This document shows, one piece after another, positions 52,501-63,953 of a stretch of DNA of 64,000 nt. Source of the stretch: Burhinus oedicnemus (taxonomy: Eukaryota; Chordata; Aves; Charadriiformes; Burhinidae); NCBI GenBank assembly GCA_008921705.1, contig VFFE01007836.1, positions 1,351,602 to 1,415,601 of the forward strand, read 5' to 3'. Numbering within the stretch: the stretch's first letter is position 1; each line of letters starts with the position of its first letter. The position numbers were made by a program, and so were the translations under genes. Under the pieces are notes generated by a model. That model made no database searches. It was not told the DNA's origin and was given only the letters and a program-made list of their open reading frames with translations.

Positions 52501-55500
52501 AGTAAAGTTAACTAAGTCCCAGCTGAATCCATATCTATGTAAGAAAACTTCCAAAGAAAATCTGTGCATTGCAGGAGGTAGTATTGTTGAGTACATAGAT
52601 AGTGCTTTTTCTGCAGTGTCCATATGGAAACACTGCCTTGCAGTGATTTTTGGAAACTTGGGTAAAGATAATTGTCTTCCTGGAGGAATGTTGCCCTTCA
52701 GATGTTTCTGAAAGTTTTAATCAGAAATGTGATGTTAATCCAGTTGTTATTGTAGTTGAAGGACTTTGTTTATAGCAATTGGGTGCTATGTAGATTTCCT
52801 TCATAAGTATGGCTCTGTATATGGCTCTGGAAACTTTTGTGAATGTATGGCCTTAATTTTCTTTTATTTGGGATATGTGTTCTTTTCCTCTCCTGTGGCT
52901 TTTAAAAGCACCCACGTAAACAGAGGAAACTAATTCAGTATACATGAAATGCTGTCAAACAATTCGCGTGAATGGACTGGAAGAAACGTTTCTCCTTTGA
53001 CGTGTTACTGGTACAGTTAAGCTTAAGTGGTGCTTGAACACATTTTCAACCAGGCATGTTTGAGGTTTGTCTATTGTGTCTCTTTAATTACACTATTAAT
53101 AACATATACATAGGCTTCACTTGTCTTTTTTCAGATTGTCTTATATGATATATGTTAAGTAGTTGGGAGGCTGTACAGGTGGAGGAAAAAAGCAAAATGT
53201 ATTAAAAATCTGTCTGGCCACTGATGAGCAGAATGTACACAATTAATTTACTGAATTGTAACCTTGTTCTCAGGCCATTAATACTGTCAACAGTTGTTTT
53301 GCTGTGCTTATTTCTGTCAGGGGTTCAGTATAATTTTAATTAGAAAAATATAAATTCCTTCACTGTTGCCATGCAGACATAGGCATATTTGCTGGCTTTG
53401 ATGTGCTAGCCAAAAGCAGCACATGACATGAACTTTGTCTGTACTGCATTGACATATTCTCTTTTTGTCGAGCAAAGCCTACTATCCCTTTGATTTAGCT
53501 CTACATTTCCAGATTATCATCTATAGGTTGCCTGTAGCTTGCACATAAGTGTATGTAGTTGTTTAAGCACAGACTGAAGTTGGTCTGTGTATGCATTTCA
53601 TCCAGCCTTGTAGCAAATGGTGACAGACCTCTTCTAGGAGAGATGGTGAATCAGCCTGTGCAGTGAATCCGTTCTGAAGGACACCCCTCCATCTCCATGG
53701 ATGTTTACATGCGGTATGGAGGTTTTAGGGGGTTTGATTCACCATTTATGATAATGGTCTCAGTAAGGAGAATCATACTATCCCAGACTCCTTGTTTGTG
53801 AGGGAGGGATCTCATAAAGTAGTAAATGCTGCTCTGGTATTTTGTGTTGCTGGAGAATACTTCAAGACTTGGAGCTGAGTACCTGGTTAGTATTTTTTTT
53901 AAAAACAGAAGTCTAATTATTTCCTTTTCTGCTTTTGGTGATACAGGTATACCTCAACTTACTTTGCCAGACATTGAACTAATCTAACAGAAATTTCAAA
54001 CTTTGAAACTTAGTAATTAAGTTTCTGTGCTCATCCACTAATTTTTACTGTGCTTGTTCATGTTTTTTGCAGCACTCTCAGAACAAACACATAGTATGTA
54101 TATGTATGCACACTGTACATGTGCTATATGTAGTGTAGTAAAGATAAAATATTCACTATACATAATATATATACAGTGTGTGTATATATATGTATATCTC
54201 TATATAATTTTTTTTTTTCTAAACCAGTTCTGGCTTCTTCCCCAGCTTTCCACTCTTATCTTTTTCCACCATTTCCCTCTTGCCAAACCCCCCTTAGGGG
54301 AGTGAATCATTCTTTCTAACAGTGGTAACAAGTACTAATCACGAGGCTCCAAATGTTCCCAGTATTATGGGAAAATTGCCAAAATAGGATTAGGATGGTA
54401 AATCTGGTTTCATGTTTCCATAGCTCATGCAGCTTTTCTGTTATAAAGATAGCTTAATAAACTATTATAAGAAATAAATTGTGCAACATTATAATGACTC
54501 TGCTTTCCTGAGATGACTTTTGTTTATATTGCCCTGATGCGATGTAGTTTTCTTGCTCCTTGATGCTACTGATCTTCCGGAACCTTCCACTGAAGTGAGG
54601 GCTGTGGGAAATGCGTGATTGCCATCTTGTGGCACCAAATGTTTCTCACAAGCATCTGTGCAGTCCCAGCAGCCTCCATCCTTTCTGAGTAGCAACAACT
54701 ACCTAGATCTCCCTTCTGGTCCCAGAAAATCCAGTTTTACTCTTTTTGACCAAAATTTCCAAGCTAAGTTATTTTATGTACATAGGAAAACCATACAGTT
54801 GAAGTTCTTGGATGAACTCCAGCCTTGTTCAACCACATTATATCCAGTTGGGATCACAAAGTTGTGATCTTTGGAGAAAAAGATCACATTTTAATAACTG
54901 CCTCAAGTGCAGGGTATCCAACTTCCCTTGTGATTTATGTGAGTGAGAGAAATTCACCTTATATACAGATCCACAAATTTATTATTTAGTGTAACTGAAC
55001 TAGCAAAATCTATTCAAAACTTTGTTATCCATCGAGTTAGAAGGACTTTGTACATCTCAGGCCAAAGTATCCAATTATTGCTAATTCCTGTTAATAAAGT
55101 AGTTAAAACTCACATACACAAGCTTTCTGGTACCTACTCCTTTCTCCTGCGTTACACTTCCCCTGCCTGTGCCCCTGGAGATCTAAAGGCTGGCAAGGGG
55201 CAGGAGAGGTCTACTTCTCAAAAAAAAAAAAAAAAAAAAAAAGGGTAGGTGCTTATAGCAAGTTGTCAGTGTCTTGTGTTCTTCACCAGGAATAACACAC
55301 TGTTGATGGTGAAGGTATTTTCCTCTTTGCTCTTAGCTTCACTTAGGGTTGGTTTTGTTCATTTGCTGCCACCATCCACTTATGTTCATTCACTGGCCAG
55401 CAATTTTGCATTGTCTCCAATTTTTATTGTAAGTGGTTTGTTTTACATTTCCTGGATTCTGCTCTGTGTTCTCTTTGTTAGCCCTAAACCCAGCGTTACC

Positions 55501-58500
55501 TAGGTCACAAGGCTGCATTCCTGTAGTGAACACTACTTGGCCACTGTGATCAGTGGGCATCTCAGAGTCTCTGGATTTTCAAAGCTTTCGCTATCATCAT
55601 TTGCTTGTACTTTTGGGGGCCCTCATACAATCCTGGTTTTGCCAACAATCTTCAAGATGTGCCTTCCTGATAAAATTACTGATGTTCTATTAACACAGCC
55701 TAGTCCTGTCCAGGTTCTCGGGTCACTGAACTCTAAATAATCGTGTCTCAGCAGACAGATTATGTATACAATGCTTTGGTAACCAGTTGTTATGAATACC
55801 TATTGTGACAGTATCACTGGTATGTTATCAAGATTACTTTACAACACTGCTGTCTTACAGATTAGTCAGCAACCATTTATTTTGTCTGGAAATAAGGGGT
55901 AGCCACATGAAGAATAAGGGACAGTACTGTCTTTTAAGGGATATTTTAAGGGAAAAGCAATTTTCTTAAAGTAGTGTTTTTGCCCAAGATTTGTCACCCA
56001 TGATCACATTTGACAACACAAGACACTTTGTTCCATATAGCAAGTATTTAACCTCTTACATAAGTAAAATTATATGCAGATGTCAAACAGCTGAATATAT
56101 AGGGTAATAGCATTTGCATTTCTTGTACTACTTAGACTACAGCCATGAGGAAATCCATTTCAAATGTATCTCATTGCATTTCATTGGCATTTGAATTGTT
56201 CCCATGATACAATTTTTCATAAAGCTGCTGCATAAATGTAATCTTTTTTGTTTGAGTTCAGGTTCTGCATCTCAATCAGCAACATGGCTTGTGGAAAATG
56301 ACCGACCTTCAGTAAAACCAAACAGATTCAGTCACACCTTATTTCTCTCAAAGCGCTGAGCATGAGTCAACAATGTGTACTTACAGTGATGTTGGCTAGC
56401 TGGACCTGCAGGTTGATGGCAGTGATCTATTTGGCACCTGTGAGGCCACATCTGGAATATTCTGTCCACTTTTATCCCCCAGAGTAAGGGAGAGACATTG
56501 ACAAACCGGAGTGAGTTCAGCAGAAAGGTGCTAAGGTGCTTAGAGGGCTGGAGCACATCCTGTATGAGGAGGAGCTGGGTGGAACTGGGTTTGCTTCGCC
56601 TGGAAAGGGAGGGCTCTGTGGGATCTAACTGCAGACCTGAAGTGGGCTTTGAGAGAAGTCAGAATCAGGCTCTCCTTAGAGATGCATAGTGAAATGGCTG
56701 GAAAAATTCAGGAATCATGGATAGGGGCATGATGTGGAAAGGTTGCTTGAATGAAGAAAAAGAGTATAAGAGAAACAAATACACAGAAAAGCTTCCTGCG
56801 TGATCTTTTGGGATTTCTGTTATTGTTTTGAAATAGGGTAATATGTCCATTGTGGATGCTGTGATAAATGCACGTAGATAACTATGCAAAGCAAATGTGC
56901 TGCAAATTACTTGTCAAGGGGAAAAAACTTAAACTTTCTTCATACAGAGAATTTAAGATGAGATTCTCATCAGAAAAGTAATGGAACTGGCATTTTGGGC
57001 ACCTAAATTTGTTACGGCCCTATGGTTTCCACAGAGATATAAGCCCATTTGGGTTTTACTAAGACTGGTCATTATTACTTTATAATTTAGAGCTGTAAAA
57101 AAAAAAAAAAAAAAAAAAAATACTGCCAGCTGCATATTGTGTCAGCTTTCCACAGAGCACATGAATTATATTCAAATGGTAGATGGAAAACATTTTGAAT
57201 AATTTTGTCAGGTACAGACAATCCTCTGTGATATTCAGATTGCTCTTAACAGTCAGAAAAGTTAAGAGGATTTAAAGCATTCTGTTTGAAGGAAGTGTTC
57301 ACCACCTTACATGATCAGCTCTTGGACTGCCATTTCAGGAGTATGTGTATTTATTATATGAATATCTACTGGGGAGATCATGATGTTTTCTTTGCTCTGA
57401 GCAGAACAGAAACTCAAAGTATTCTATTTTATGGCACGTTTCAAAATACATAAAAATGTTGTAAATCAAATTTCAGGTTATTTAAAATACATAGAGAACC
57501 TGAGAGTTCATGTTGTTTCTTACTGAAATACAGTCCGGCAATCTCTGATGTCAGGGTGAGCAGCCTGCACTGTTACTCTGTTGAGAAGAAGAGCTCACTT
57601 CTCACTTTAATGTCTCGCTTAAGTTATATGAAGTCCAAATAAAAATAGTACACGAAAGTAATATTACAATAGTTACATTATTGTGTAAAGTAGAATTGTT
57701 AACATTATGTCCAGAAATGAGTAGCTAATAACTTTAACAAAGGCATTCTGAGCTTTGTAAATATAAATTTTAAGTGTGGGAATTTCCCACTCTTCTACTC
57801 CTCAGAGTCTGTAAAAACGTAATGAAACCTGAAAATACATCTCTATAAAAGCATTGAATTTTTTAAGTAGTCATTGATTTAACTAACATTTTCTTAAAAC
57901 CTGTATTTCAGCTTATTGTAAGATTGAAAAGGAACATTTTCTTTGTAGGTTTGGAACAGAGCACCTGCTTTACTCATATTCTTCAGTAAAACCTGTATGT
58001 GTTTCACGAAGCACTTCTGTATCAGTCAATGAGGCAGTGTTAACAAAGGAATAGTGCATAGGCATTAATGATGAGTTAAGTGAGCACAGAGTGCCATTAA
58101 TGCTGCCCTCCCGTGGTCTTCAGCAAGGTCAGCATTTCAATTATGTGATGAGTGTATATATACATATGTATAAAAGAAAAGCTGTAAAAGCTCAGTTGTC
58201 CCTTGACCCAAGAGTTTAGCAATATTTAGGACCTTTCCAGTTACCATTAGGAAGAGCAACTGATGAGACTACTCATCTCGCTCTTTGGTTCAATTCTTTC
58301 CTTGTTTTTAATTTTATGGATAATGAAGAAGACTTCCTTTCAGTGATTTTTGTGCACAGGCAGCCTCTCCCTCTGTTGCCTTGGAGAACCATTTTTGGGG
58401 CTCTTTCTCCTGCTGTCTGCTGGCTTTTTCCTCTCTCTGACATTTGTACATGGGTTTTCTTTGCTCTCAAATGGTAGCAGTGAATCCACTAAGCACACAT

Positions 58501-61500
58501 GGCTTTAACTGGCTGAATATTTGCCTTCAGTAGTAACTCCTACTCTTCCCAGTTTTCCAGTGAATAAAGAGTGAAAAACACTGCAGTTTGATTTAACATA
58601 TAATATGGTGTTACTGTGGGCAGTTGCCCAAAGGGTTGGTCTAGCAACTTGCCTCTATCCAGTGATCATGTCTATTGGATGAGATGTTTCTGGTTGCTGT
58701 TTGGATGAACGTCTCATTTACCATTCCAAACAAAACAGAATTTTACACGAAATCAGCCTGCAGAACTTCCTCATGCAGGGACTTCACAACGTTTGGTCTG
58801 GTGTGGGGAAGAGGGAAGTGACATGAAGGTAGGACTAAGAGGGGGGTAGCACGAGTCCTTTCTGGCAGCCTGCAGTTGCACTAGACTAGGTTAAATGTAA
58901 AATTGCATCTGGATGAGGCGGTTCTGCGATGCCTAAGCTGATCAATGTACCGGCTGTGAGATCTCTGCCCTCCTCCTGGCCTTTGTTGATGGCATGCTCC
59001 CTGCCCCCTTCCCTGTGATGGCACTGGTGCTTGTAGGATTCCTTCCTGAGGTGATCAAGGGCCAATGAAAAATAATTTTTGGTGAGGTTAATCTTTGTGT
59101 GGATCACTGGGATCAGCTTCCTCACTCTCTGTGAACCCCAGTGGCAGGACAGCTTGGATTTGTATTAGTTTAAACTGCCCTAGAAAAACAGCCTTCTGCT
59201 TAAACTAAGAAAAAGGTGGTTAGCTCTCTCACAATTTGTGAAGTTTAGCAATGAGTGATTAGAATGAACTTCATGATTGTCTCTAATCAAAGATCTGCTC
59301 AGTGATAGCCACTAACAGCAATCTGTATAATAGAATTTTTATGGCTTATAAATTTCTTTGGCTTTTTGAATTCTATTGTTAGCAATCTCAATCACTTTAA
59401 TAGAGAATGACATCCTTTCCAAAACATTAATGCTGTCCTACAGATTGAACAGAGATTAAATCCCTGTTATTGAAAAGATGTAATATTTTATTCAATTGAT
59501 TTTAGGTTTATAAAGTCATTCAGGTAATCTCTCTTTATATTTGAACGGTCTTTTCAATAGGTATGTGTGACAGATAGTGGAAAATTTCTTTTCCTACTCC
59601 ATACTAATAAGCTGCCACAGCAGGAGGTGAGAACATGCTTTTTGACTATTTTGGTAAAGAGGTGAAATACCAGGCTGAAAGTTATCCCCTGTCTTGGTGA
59701 AGAAGAAAATGGTGTATCTTACAAAAATTAAACTCTGTAAATGTGTAAAATCAGAATCCTTTGCAAATGTAACTGTGAACAGGAGCCTTCACAGGAGGTG
59801 CTTCAAAGTGGGTTTCTTAATTTAAGCCTTACAGATATGAGGTCCTGTACTGACCAGTATGCAGTTATGAAATACACTGAGCTACGCAGCTGCTCTGCTT
59901 ACAAGCAGTTTGATTAATTGTACGTGCTATATTCAGTGAAATTTTAATTATGAAACTGAAGTTGAAAATTTCGGTTGGAGGAATTAAAAACTTATGTGGT
60001 CAATTCAGTTCTATAGCTATTGAAAAGTCATAGAAAGTAAAGAAGCTAAAGTATCATCACCAGTAAAGCAGATATTTGGGAGATAAAACTGTGATATTGT
60101 AAAAATAATAGATGTGAGAAACATTATGTCCAGGAGTCTATATAGAGGAATACTGTATTTGTTTATTAAGCAGTTTAGAAAATGTGAAGTTTTGAAAATA
60201 GAAGCTGAATACATGACACTGCCATAACTCCAGAAGTAGTGTTACAAAATCAGTCATGAGTAGATTCAACCAGTTTGCTGCTAGTTTAAGAGTAGTGCTG
60301 ATTATGGAAGATACTCAGCTAGATCAAGCACGTAGTTGTTTTATTCCTTTGAGTGAGGGCCCAGATAGTCTATAGTGTAGAGGTGCTGTTAAGGAAAAAG
60401 GCCTTAGTTACCTTTGAGAACAACTGAGTGGAGCCTTGAAAAGGTATTGTGTGGTGAGGCTGTAAAATGTTGTGGTAGCCAGTTTAGTTAGTTGTGCTCT
60501 TTGCAGAGAGTATATTATCTGTATGCTCTGGAGATTAGGTTATTTGCTGTGTGTTTTTTTTCTGGTATTGAAGAGGCTTTTTCTGTTCTAAAAATGTTAC
60601 TTGTGTATTAAACCCTTTGTTTTGTGACTTAATTATAATTTCTTGCCGATTTACCTCAAGAGTATGGGTGGTTTTGCACATCGGAGACTTATGCAGTGGG
60701 TTCAGGTTATGAAGTCTTGGGTAGCAATGCTGGATGAAGATATTCCGCATTTTTATACCTCTCATAACTCCATCTACACTTAGTGATGAGTAAACTTTTT
60801 AGCTGACATTTAAGGTCAGCTGTCAAGACCGCCTCTTGAAGTTTCTGTTGCGAGAAGAGAGATGCATGGAAATGATAAAGAGGGTTAAAGAGAAAAGTTT
60901 GTTATTGAAGCATCCTTGCACATCATCATACTGAATCAAGAGGCAGTTCAAGGATACACATAGTATGGAATAGCTAATGAACTTTAAATTCACACCTGCT
61001 GTCTATGTATTAACTTTCTGATGTACCTGGTTGCTCAGATTTTATTTGTACTGGACCTGCATCTACTGCTACCTGAAACATATTGCACCAAGCCAAGTTT
61101 GCAATATCTATTCAGAACTGGATCACTGTTTTTGCTGCCCCTCTGGTTACTCTTCAGGCTTGAGGCCACAGTAGGACTGAGTTCTCAAACATTAGTCATG
61201 AATGGTAGGTCAAAAAAAATTGAGGGTGAAGGTGATACAGCAGTGCTCCAGTTTTAACTATGAGTGCTGTAGCTTTTCAGCCTCTTAAATGACTGCGTTA
61301 AAGTGACAGAAACCTTAGTGTGGAGTGATTGTGTAATGTCTCATAACAACATTTTGCTTCGTGATAGCATTTCCAATGCCTTCTTACATCTTTCCTAACC
61401 CCACTTTAATTTTCTGCTTAATAAACACAGTCAGTATGGTTTTGTTTGTTCAGAAGTGCCAGATGTAGATTTTTGGCAAAATTCACCCTGTGGGAGAGAA

Positions 61501-63953
61501 ACTGTTATTTAAGTTATTTTACACTTCTCATAGTGTTAATTCTCACTGGTGCTCATATAAGTAACACATATTTATAACATTTTTGTTAATGCAGAATTTA
61601 TGCCCAATATTATACTTCAAGTTGTTGTAAATCTGGGAAGTACCTAAACCAAATATGAATAAAACAGTGTGCACTTTTGTATGCTTTCAAGTTGGATGTT
61701 TCAGTGCTGTGTAAGCCTGTGTCTGTGCATCTCTAGGAATTCAGTATTGGATCAACATAGCATTTTATGTGTTCCAAATAAGTCCTTGTATCTAACTGCA
61801 GTCTCACTGGATTTAAGGATACGGTGTACATAAAAAATAAGAAATTAATTTCTTGGAAGTTTTAATAAATACATTTCTGTCCGTTCACCTGTTTTTAATG
61901 CAGGCAAAAATATTATTTCAAAGTAGAATATTGTTAGTTTCTTGATGTTGATATGGAGTAAAAAACCTCAATACATGGTACAAAATGTAATTTTGTTCAA
62001 TACCTAACATTTCTCCTGAATAAGGAGTTGGGTTTGATTTTATGTCTCTGTTTTCAGTCCAGTGAGCTTATTGTGTACTTAGGTATTTGCTGGACTGAAG
62101 CATAATGCTCCATATTGGATGTTCATGCATATGTTTTTAAACATACATAAATCCTTCCTGAATTAGACAATATGATCTCTCAAAATCAGAATATTTCCAA
62201 CTTATTTCAGTTATCAACTGTATTTAATCAATGCAGCCCTAGTTAAAGTGTTTTGTTTAAACTTCATGTTGAAAATGAGATGCAATTTGTCTGTGGTCTT
62301 GTCAACTGCCAGTATTTAGTGAAATGCTGGAGAAGTGGGTTTTAATCATTGTGTTCGTTTCTCTGAATGTTTACATGTTCGCTTAGCTGCAAGTGGAACA
62401 TTTGCATTTAAAAAAAAAATGTTAATAAATGTTTGTACTATCACAGTACAGAAAAAAAAATTAGCCTTTGTGATGACGAAATTTAGCCTTTGAGATAAAC
62501 AGGTCAGTCTAAGGAGGTTGGTCAATGAAATATTGGATGAAAGTCTTCCAAAAAATAATATGTATACACTTTTTCACTACTTCTGCTGAATTTTCATGGT
62601 TTTTGTTTCAACATGAGATCTCATTGCTCACTTTGCCAGCCTGTCTGCAAAACCAGCAAACAAGCTGATTCTCCAAGCCAAAAGGTACCTAATGACTATA
62701 AGCGTAAGTGATGGGGCAGCTGGGACTCAGCAACAGGACAGTTGGTGGCTCATCTGCCAGAATAGTTCTGTCCCGTAACTGTAGAGGCTCTGAGAGGGCT
62801 CGAAACTAAAGTGTTATAACACAGTTTTAATGAACTGCTTTTGTCCTCTGCTTTGAACATACTAGCTGTATCCCACTTCTTATTTGCATGGGGCACAAGG
62901 TGTTAGTTACCACTTCTGAAGCTCTCTAGTGTCTGTCCCTTCTGTAACCGGCACTACTCATTGACTATCAAGGTGAGATTCCTGCCTCTCAGTGGAACAC
63001 ATTGCTCATGTATAAGTTTTTATACCAGCCTGGAAGGTGTTCCTAGAAATGTTGACGCAGCCACTTCATATGATCCCTCCTCAAAGTTTTCCAAAAGCTG
63101 AAGTTCTTCTGCAGGGGCTCTGAAGCTTGGCAGTGGTTGTATGGTGGTTGGTTGAGACTCCTGGTTGTTAAGCGTGTGATTTAGTCTCAGTGATTCCCAG
63201 TTGCATTTCACTTGTTACTCTATGTTTATGGTAACATTTTATATCTCTTATCTTGTACTTAGCTTATAAGCTTTTTGTTACTGAGACTGTTAATTATTTT
63301 TTGTTTTCACACTGTGTACTGATTTAATAACTTAGATCTCCAGGTGTTGCTGTAAAGTCTATCTGAATAGTTATTTAAATATACTTGAGAAGACCTTGAA
63401 TTAGGGGCTCTTTCTGTTCTCATATAGTTGTTACTTTTTAGAGAAGTATTCAAAGTTCCTTTCAGACTGGGAACTAGAAAAGAGTTTAACTCTTCCTGTG
63501 CTGGACTACTGTAGCATGGCACATAGTCTGTTATAATGTGTTTAATGGCACTTTGCATGGTAAACTTTCTGGTTGCAGCAACCAAGAATAGATTAGACTG
63601 GGTTCACAGTGCCGGTACTTGAATGGTGTTCATTATAAGTGTCTGGATAACGTGGTGGCTGAAATGTAGATCTGGCTCCCAGTATCCGTGATACTTAATG
63701 CTCTAATTTTAAAAAGTACAAACAGAAATGAGCTTCTCGACATGTATTCTCTTAACCTCTGCTATATTTGAAAAAATGGTTTCTCCAAAGCCTGTTACAA
63801 TAGTTGTGTTCCCAGTGAAGCTGAACATTCCTGAGTCTTCTGTATCTCATTTTTTCAGATTAATCGTGCCCCAAGCTTTGGAACTGATCAAAAAATAGAC
63901 TATGATGTAAAAAAAGGTGTTCTGCTAAATGCGTTAAAACTTCTCAACATACG
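40536..63953 (+). CDS. TTLL7: TTLL7, tubulin polyglutamylase, N-terminal part (9 coding exons; 3' end outside window)
   Basis: TTLL7 adds glutamate side chains to tubulin tails, preferring beta-tubulin, on microtubules of neurons and cilia. The coding parts 40536-40560, 40713-40841, 41717-41838, 42531-42598, 46893-47051, 48553-48769, 51338-51502, 52304-52462 and 63859-63953 join in one frame of 379 codons plus two bases, all with GT-AG introns and no stop. The order is: a variable N-terminus (1-22), a basic stretch KRKVRKKK (29-36), then the TTL domain, with [15 protein letters not shown] at 93-107, the ATP-site [13 protein letters not shown] at 156-168 (Lys159), [15 protein letters not shown] at 197-211, HLTNYSVNK at 246-254 and GFDILLD...LLEINRAPSF at 333-355, including Asp335, Glu348 and Asn350 expected to hold Mg. 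Similarity to mammalian TTLL7, recalled from memory, is very high across the domain and separates it from TTLL6 and TTLL13. The cationic microtubule-binding and C-terminal regions should follow beyond 64,000. There is no sign of a pseudogene. Confidence 0.96.
40713..40841 (+). CDS. TTLL7: TTLL7 coding exon 2
   Basis: It encodes residues 9 (split) to 51: a poorly conserved [12 protein letters not shown], then [15 protein letters not shown] and [15 protein letters not shown], where similarity to other TTLL7 proteins becomes strong. The basic KRKVRKKK could contact the acidic microtubule surface or act as a nuclear localisation-like patch; both are inference. The preceding intron is only 152 bases. 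The donor is G|GTAGGA (phase 1). Confidence 0.93.
41717..41838 (+). CDS. TTLL7: TTLL7 coding exon 3
   Basis: It encodes residues 52-92, beginning the TTL domain: [10 protein letters not shown], then the acidic [16 protein letters not shown] and the helix [17 protein letters not shown] corresponds to the conserved N-x-x-W block found at the start of TTLL catalytic domains. The acceptor is CTGTAG and the donor CAG|GTAGAG (phase 0). Confidence 0.96.
42531..42598 (+). CDS. TTLL7: TTLL7 coding exon 4
   Basis: A short exon encoding residues 93-114 plus two bases of Lys115: [20 protein letters not shown], then MT. INHFPG and the following C/D-rich helix are diagnostic of TTLLs. The acceptor is CCTTCCTCAG and the donor AA|GTAATC (phase 2). 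A TAA would follow if the exon were read through, so splicing is required. Confidence 0.96.
42599..46892 (+). other. TTLL7: TTLL7 intron after coding exon 4
   Basis: About 4.3 kb of AT-rich intron. Apart from a 67-base CR1 tail near 46590, I recognise nothing. A CT-rich tract near 43345-43370 and several open frames of up to 129 codons have no domain similarity that I can see. Confidence 0.8.
46590..46656 (-). mobile_element. CR1 LINE 3' tail fragment
   Basis: TCACAGAATCATAGAATGGT and the following GGTTGGAAGGGACCTTAAAG are the reverse complement of the last bases of CR1. Only the extreme 3' end is present, an extremely short 5'-truncated insertion or the remnant of one. It lies about 240 bases before coding exon 5. 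Confidence 0.93.
46893..47051 (+). CDS. TTLL7: TTLL7 coding exon 5 (ATP-site lysine)
   Basis: It encodes residues 115 (split) to 167 plus two bases of Gly168: [39 protein letters not shown] and [22 protein letters not shown] and the [13 protein letters not shown] loop are hallmarks of the TTL ATP-grasp fold, where the lysine of VKP contacts ATP phosphates. A basic cluster KKKRRQK at 148-154 precedes it. The acceptor is CTGCAG and the donor GG|GTAAGT (phase 2). Confidence 0.97.
47352..47660 (+). mobile_element. unidentified repeat-like segment in intron, possible old LTR
   Basis: A block of moderate GC content lies inside AT-rich intron. It has a TATA-like TATTTAAG at 47527-47534, then a purine-rich section, then GATAAATA near 47643 that loosely resembles a polyadenylation signal. 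This order of elements resembles a solo LTR read on the + strand. No matching second LTR, coding region or target duplication was found, so the class is unproven. Confidence 0.25.
48553..48769 (+). CDS. TTLL7: TTLL7 coding exon 6
   Basis: It encodes residues 168 (split) to 240: [60 protein letters not shown] and [12 protein letters not shown]. It contains the QEY hinge that binds adenine in the family, the GYKFDLRVY block and the LVR arginine strand. The acceptor is TTTTTACCAG and the donor TTG|GTAAGT (phase 0). The intron before it happens to stay open in the same frame for over 200 bases. Confidence 0.97.
48770..51337 (+). other. TTLL7: TTLL7 intron after coding exon 6
   Basis: About 2.6 kb with no exon or transposon recognised. 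It contains the triple SOX-motif repeat at 50028-50071 and a TTTG-type simple repeat near 50615-50640. Confidence 0.8.
50028..50071. repeat. three TGACATTGTTC repeats with SOX motifs
   Basis: TGACATTGTTC occurs at 50028-50038, 50045-50055 and 50061-50071, with start spacings of 17 and 16 bases. The reverse complement of each contains AACAATG, an exact fit to the SOX consensus WWCAAWG. The spacers differ in sequence, so this is either a short diverged tandem duplication or a clustered binding site. Confidence 0.8.
51338..51502 (+). CDS. TTLL7: TTLL7 coding exon 7
   Basis: It encodes residues 241-295 in exact codons: [40 protein letters not shown] and [24 protein letters not shown] is the most conserved TTLL motif, lining the active site. 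The [10 protein letters not shown] segment is close to other TTLL7 proteins, while ETNNLDVS is a variable loop. The acceptor is a long T tract plus TAG and the donor CA|GTAAGA (phase 0). Confidence 0.97.
52304..52462 (+). CDS. TTLL7: TTLL7 coding exon 8 (metal-binding residues)
   Basis: It encodes residues 296-348: [40 protein letters not shown] and [13 protein letters not shown]. The Asp of GFDILLD (335) and the terminal Glu of WLLE (348) are expected Mg/ATP ligands; the motif WLLEIN is split by the intron exactly after the Glu. The acceptor is CCTACAG and the donor GAG|GTAAAC (phase 0). Confidence 0.97.
54092..54219. repeat. TA/TG-rich simple sequence with T tract
   Basis: Interrupted TATG, TATA and TGTG units run for about 115 bases and end in a T12 run. 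This is a probable decayed dinucleotide microsatellite. Confidence 0.75.
55220..55242. repeat. A23 homopolymer
   Basis: Twenty-three A follow a purine-rich stretch. An AATAAA lies about 130 bases upstream, so a retroposed transcript end was considered, but no source gene or flanking duplication was recognised. Confidence 0.85.
56415..56705 (+). mobile_element. ancient CR1 LINE fragment, plus strand
   Basis: TGAGGCCACATCTGGAATAT and the following TCTGTCC, GAGAGACATTGACA, GAACTGGGTTTGCTTCGCCT and GGCTCTCCTTAGAGATGCAT follow the CR1 C-terminal coding consensus ([10 protein letters not shown] ... ELGLFSLEK ...) in the sense direction. The match is interrupted by indels and stops and is much more diverged than the minus-strand copies upstream, so it is older. 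The 3' tail was not identified. Confidence 0.75.
57097..57120. repeat. A24 homopolymer
   Basis: Twenty-four A between AGAGCTGT and TACTGCC. No retroposed gene was recognised on its 5' side. Confidence 0.88.
63859..63953 (+). CDS. TTLL7: TTLL7 coding exon 9 (last in window)
   Basis: It encodes residues 349-379 plus two bases of an Arg codon: [20 protein letters not shown], then [11 protein letters not shown]. Asn350 of EINRAPSF is the third expected metal ligand, and the [13 protein letters not shown] helix closes the catalytic domain before the TTLL7 microtubule-binding extension. The acceptor is TTTTTCAG and the donor CG|GTAAAC (phase 2). The next exon should start by completing the Arg codon. 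Confidence 0.96.

Larger units (their letters stand above)
52463..63858 (+). other. TTLL7: TTLL7 intron after coding exon 8, 11.4 kb
   Basis: The largest intron that is complete in the window. It contains a TA/TG-rich simple repeat, two poly(A) tracts and an old plus-strand CR1. I see no further exon: WLLE joins directly to INRAPSF as in other TTLL proteins, so none is needed. Scattered open frames below about 100 codons look accidental. Confidence 0.85.

Noticed and set aside
54943..55248. Possible processed pseudogene ending at the A23 tract
   Set aside because: The sequence before the poly(A) shows no recognisable protein and no target-site duplication was seen. The tract alone is not enough.
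58886..59125. GC-richer stretch with a minus-strand open frame of 79 codons
   Set aside because: The peptide has no recognisable motif and there is no splice or promoter support.
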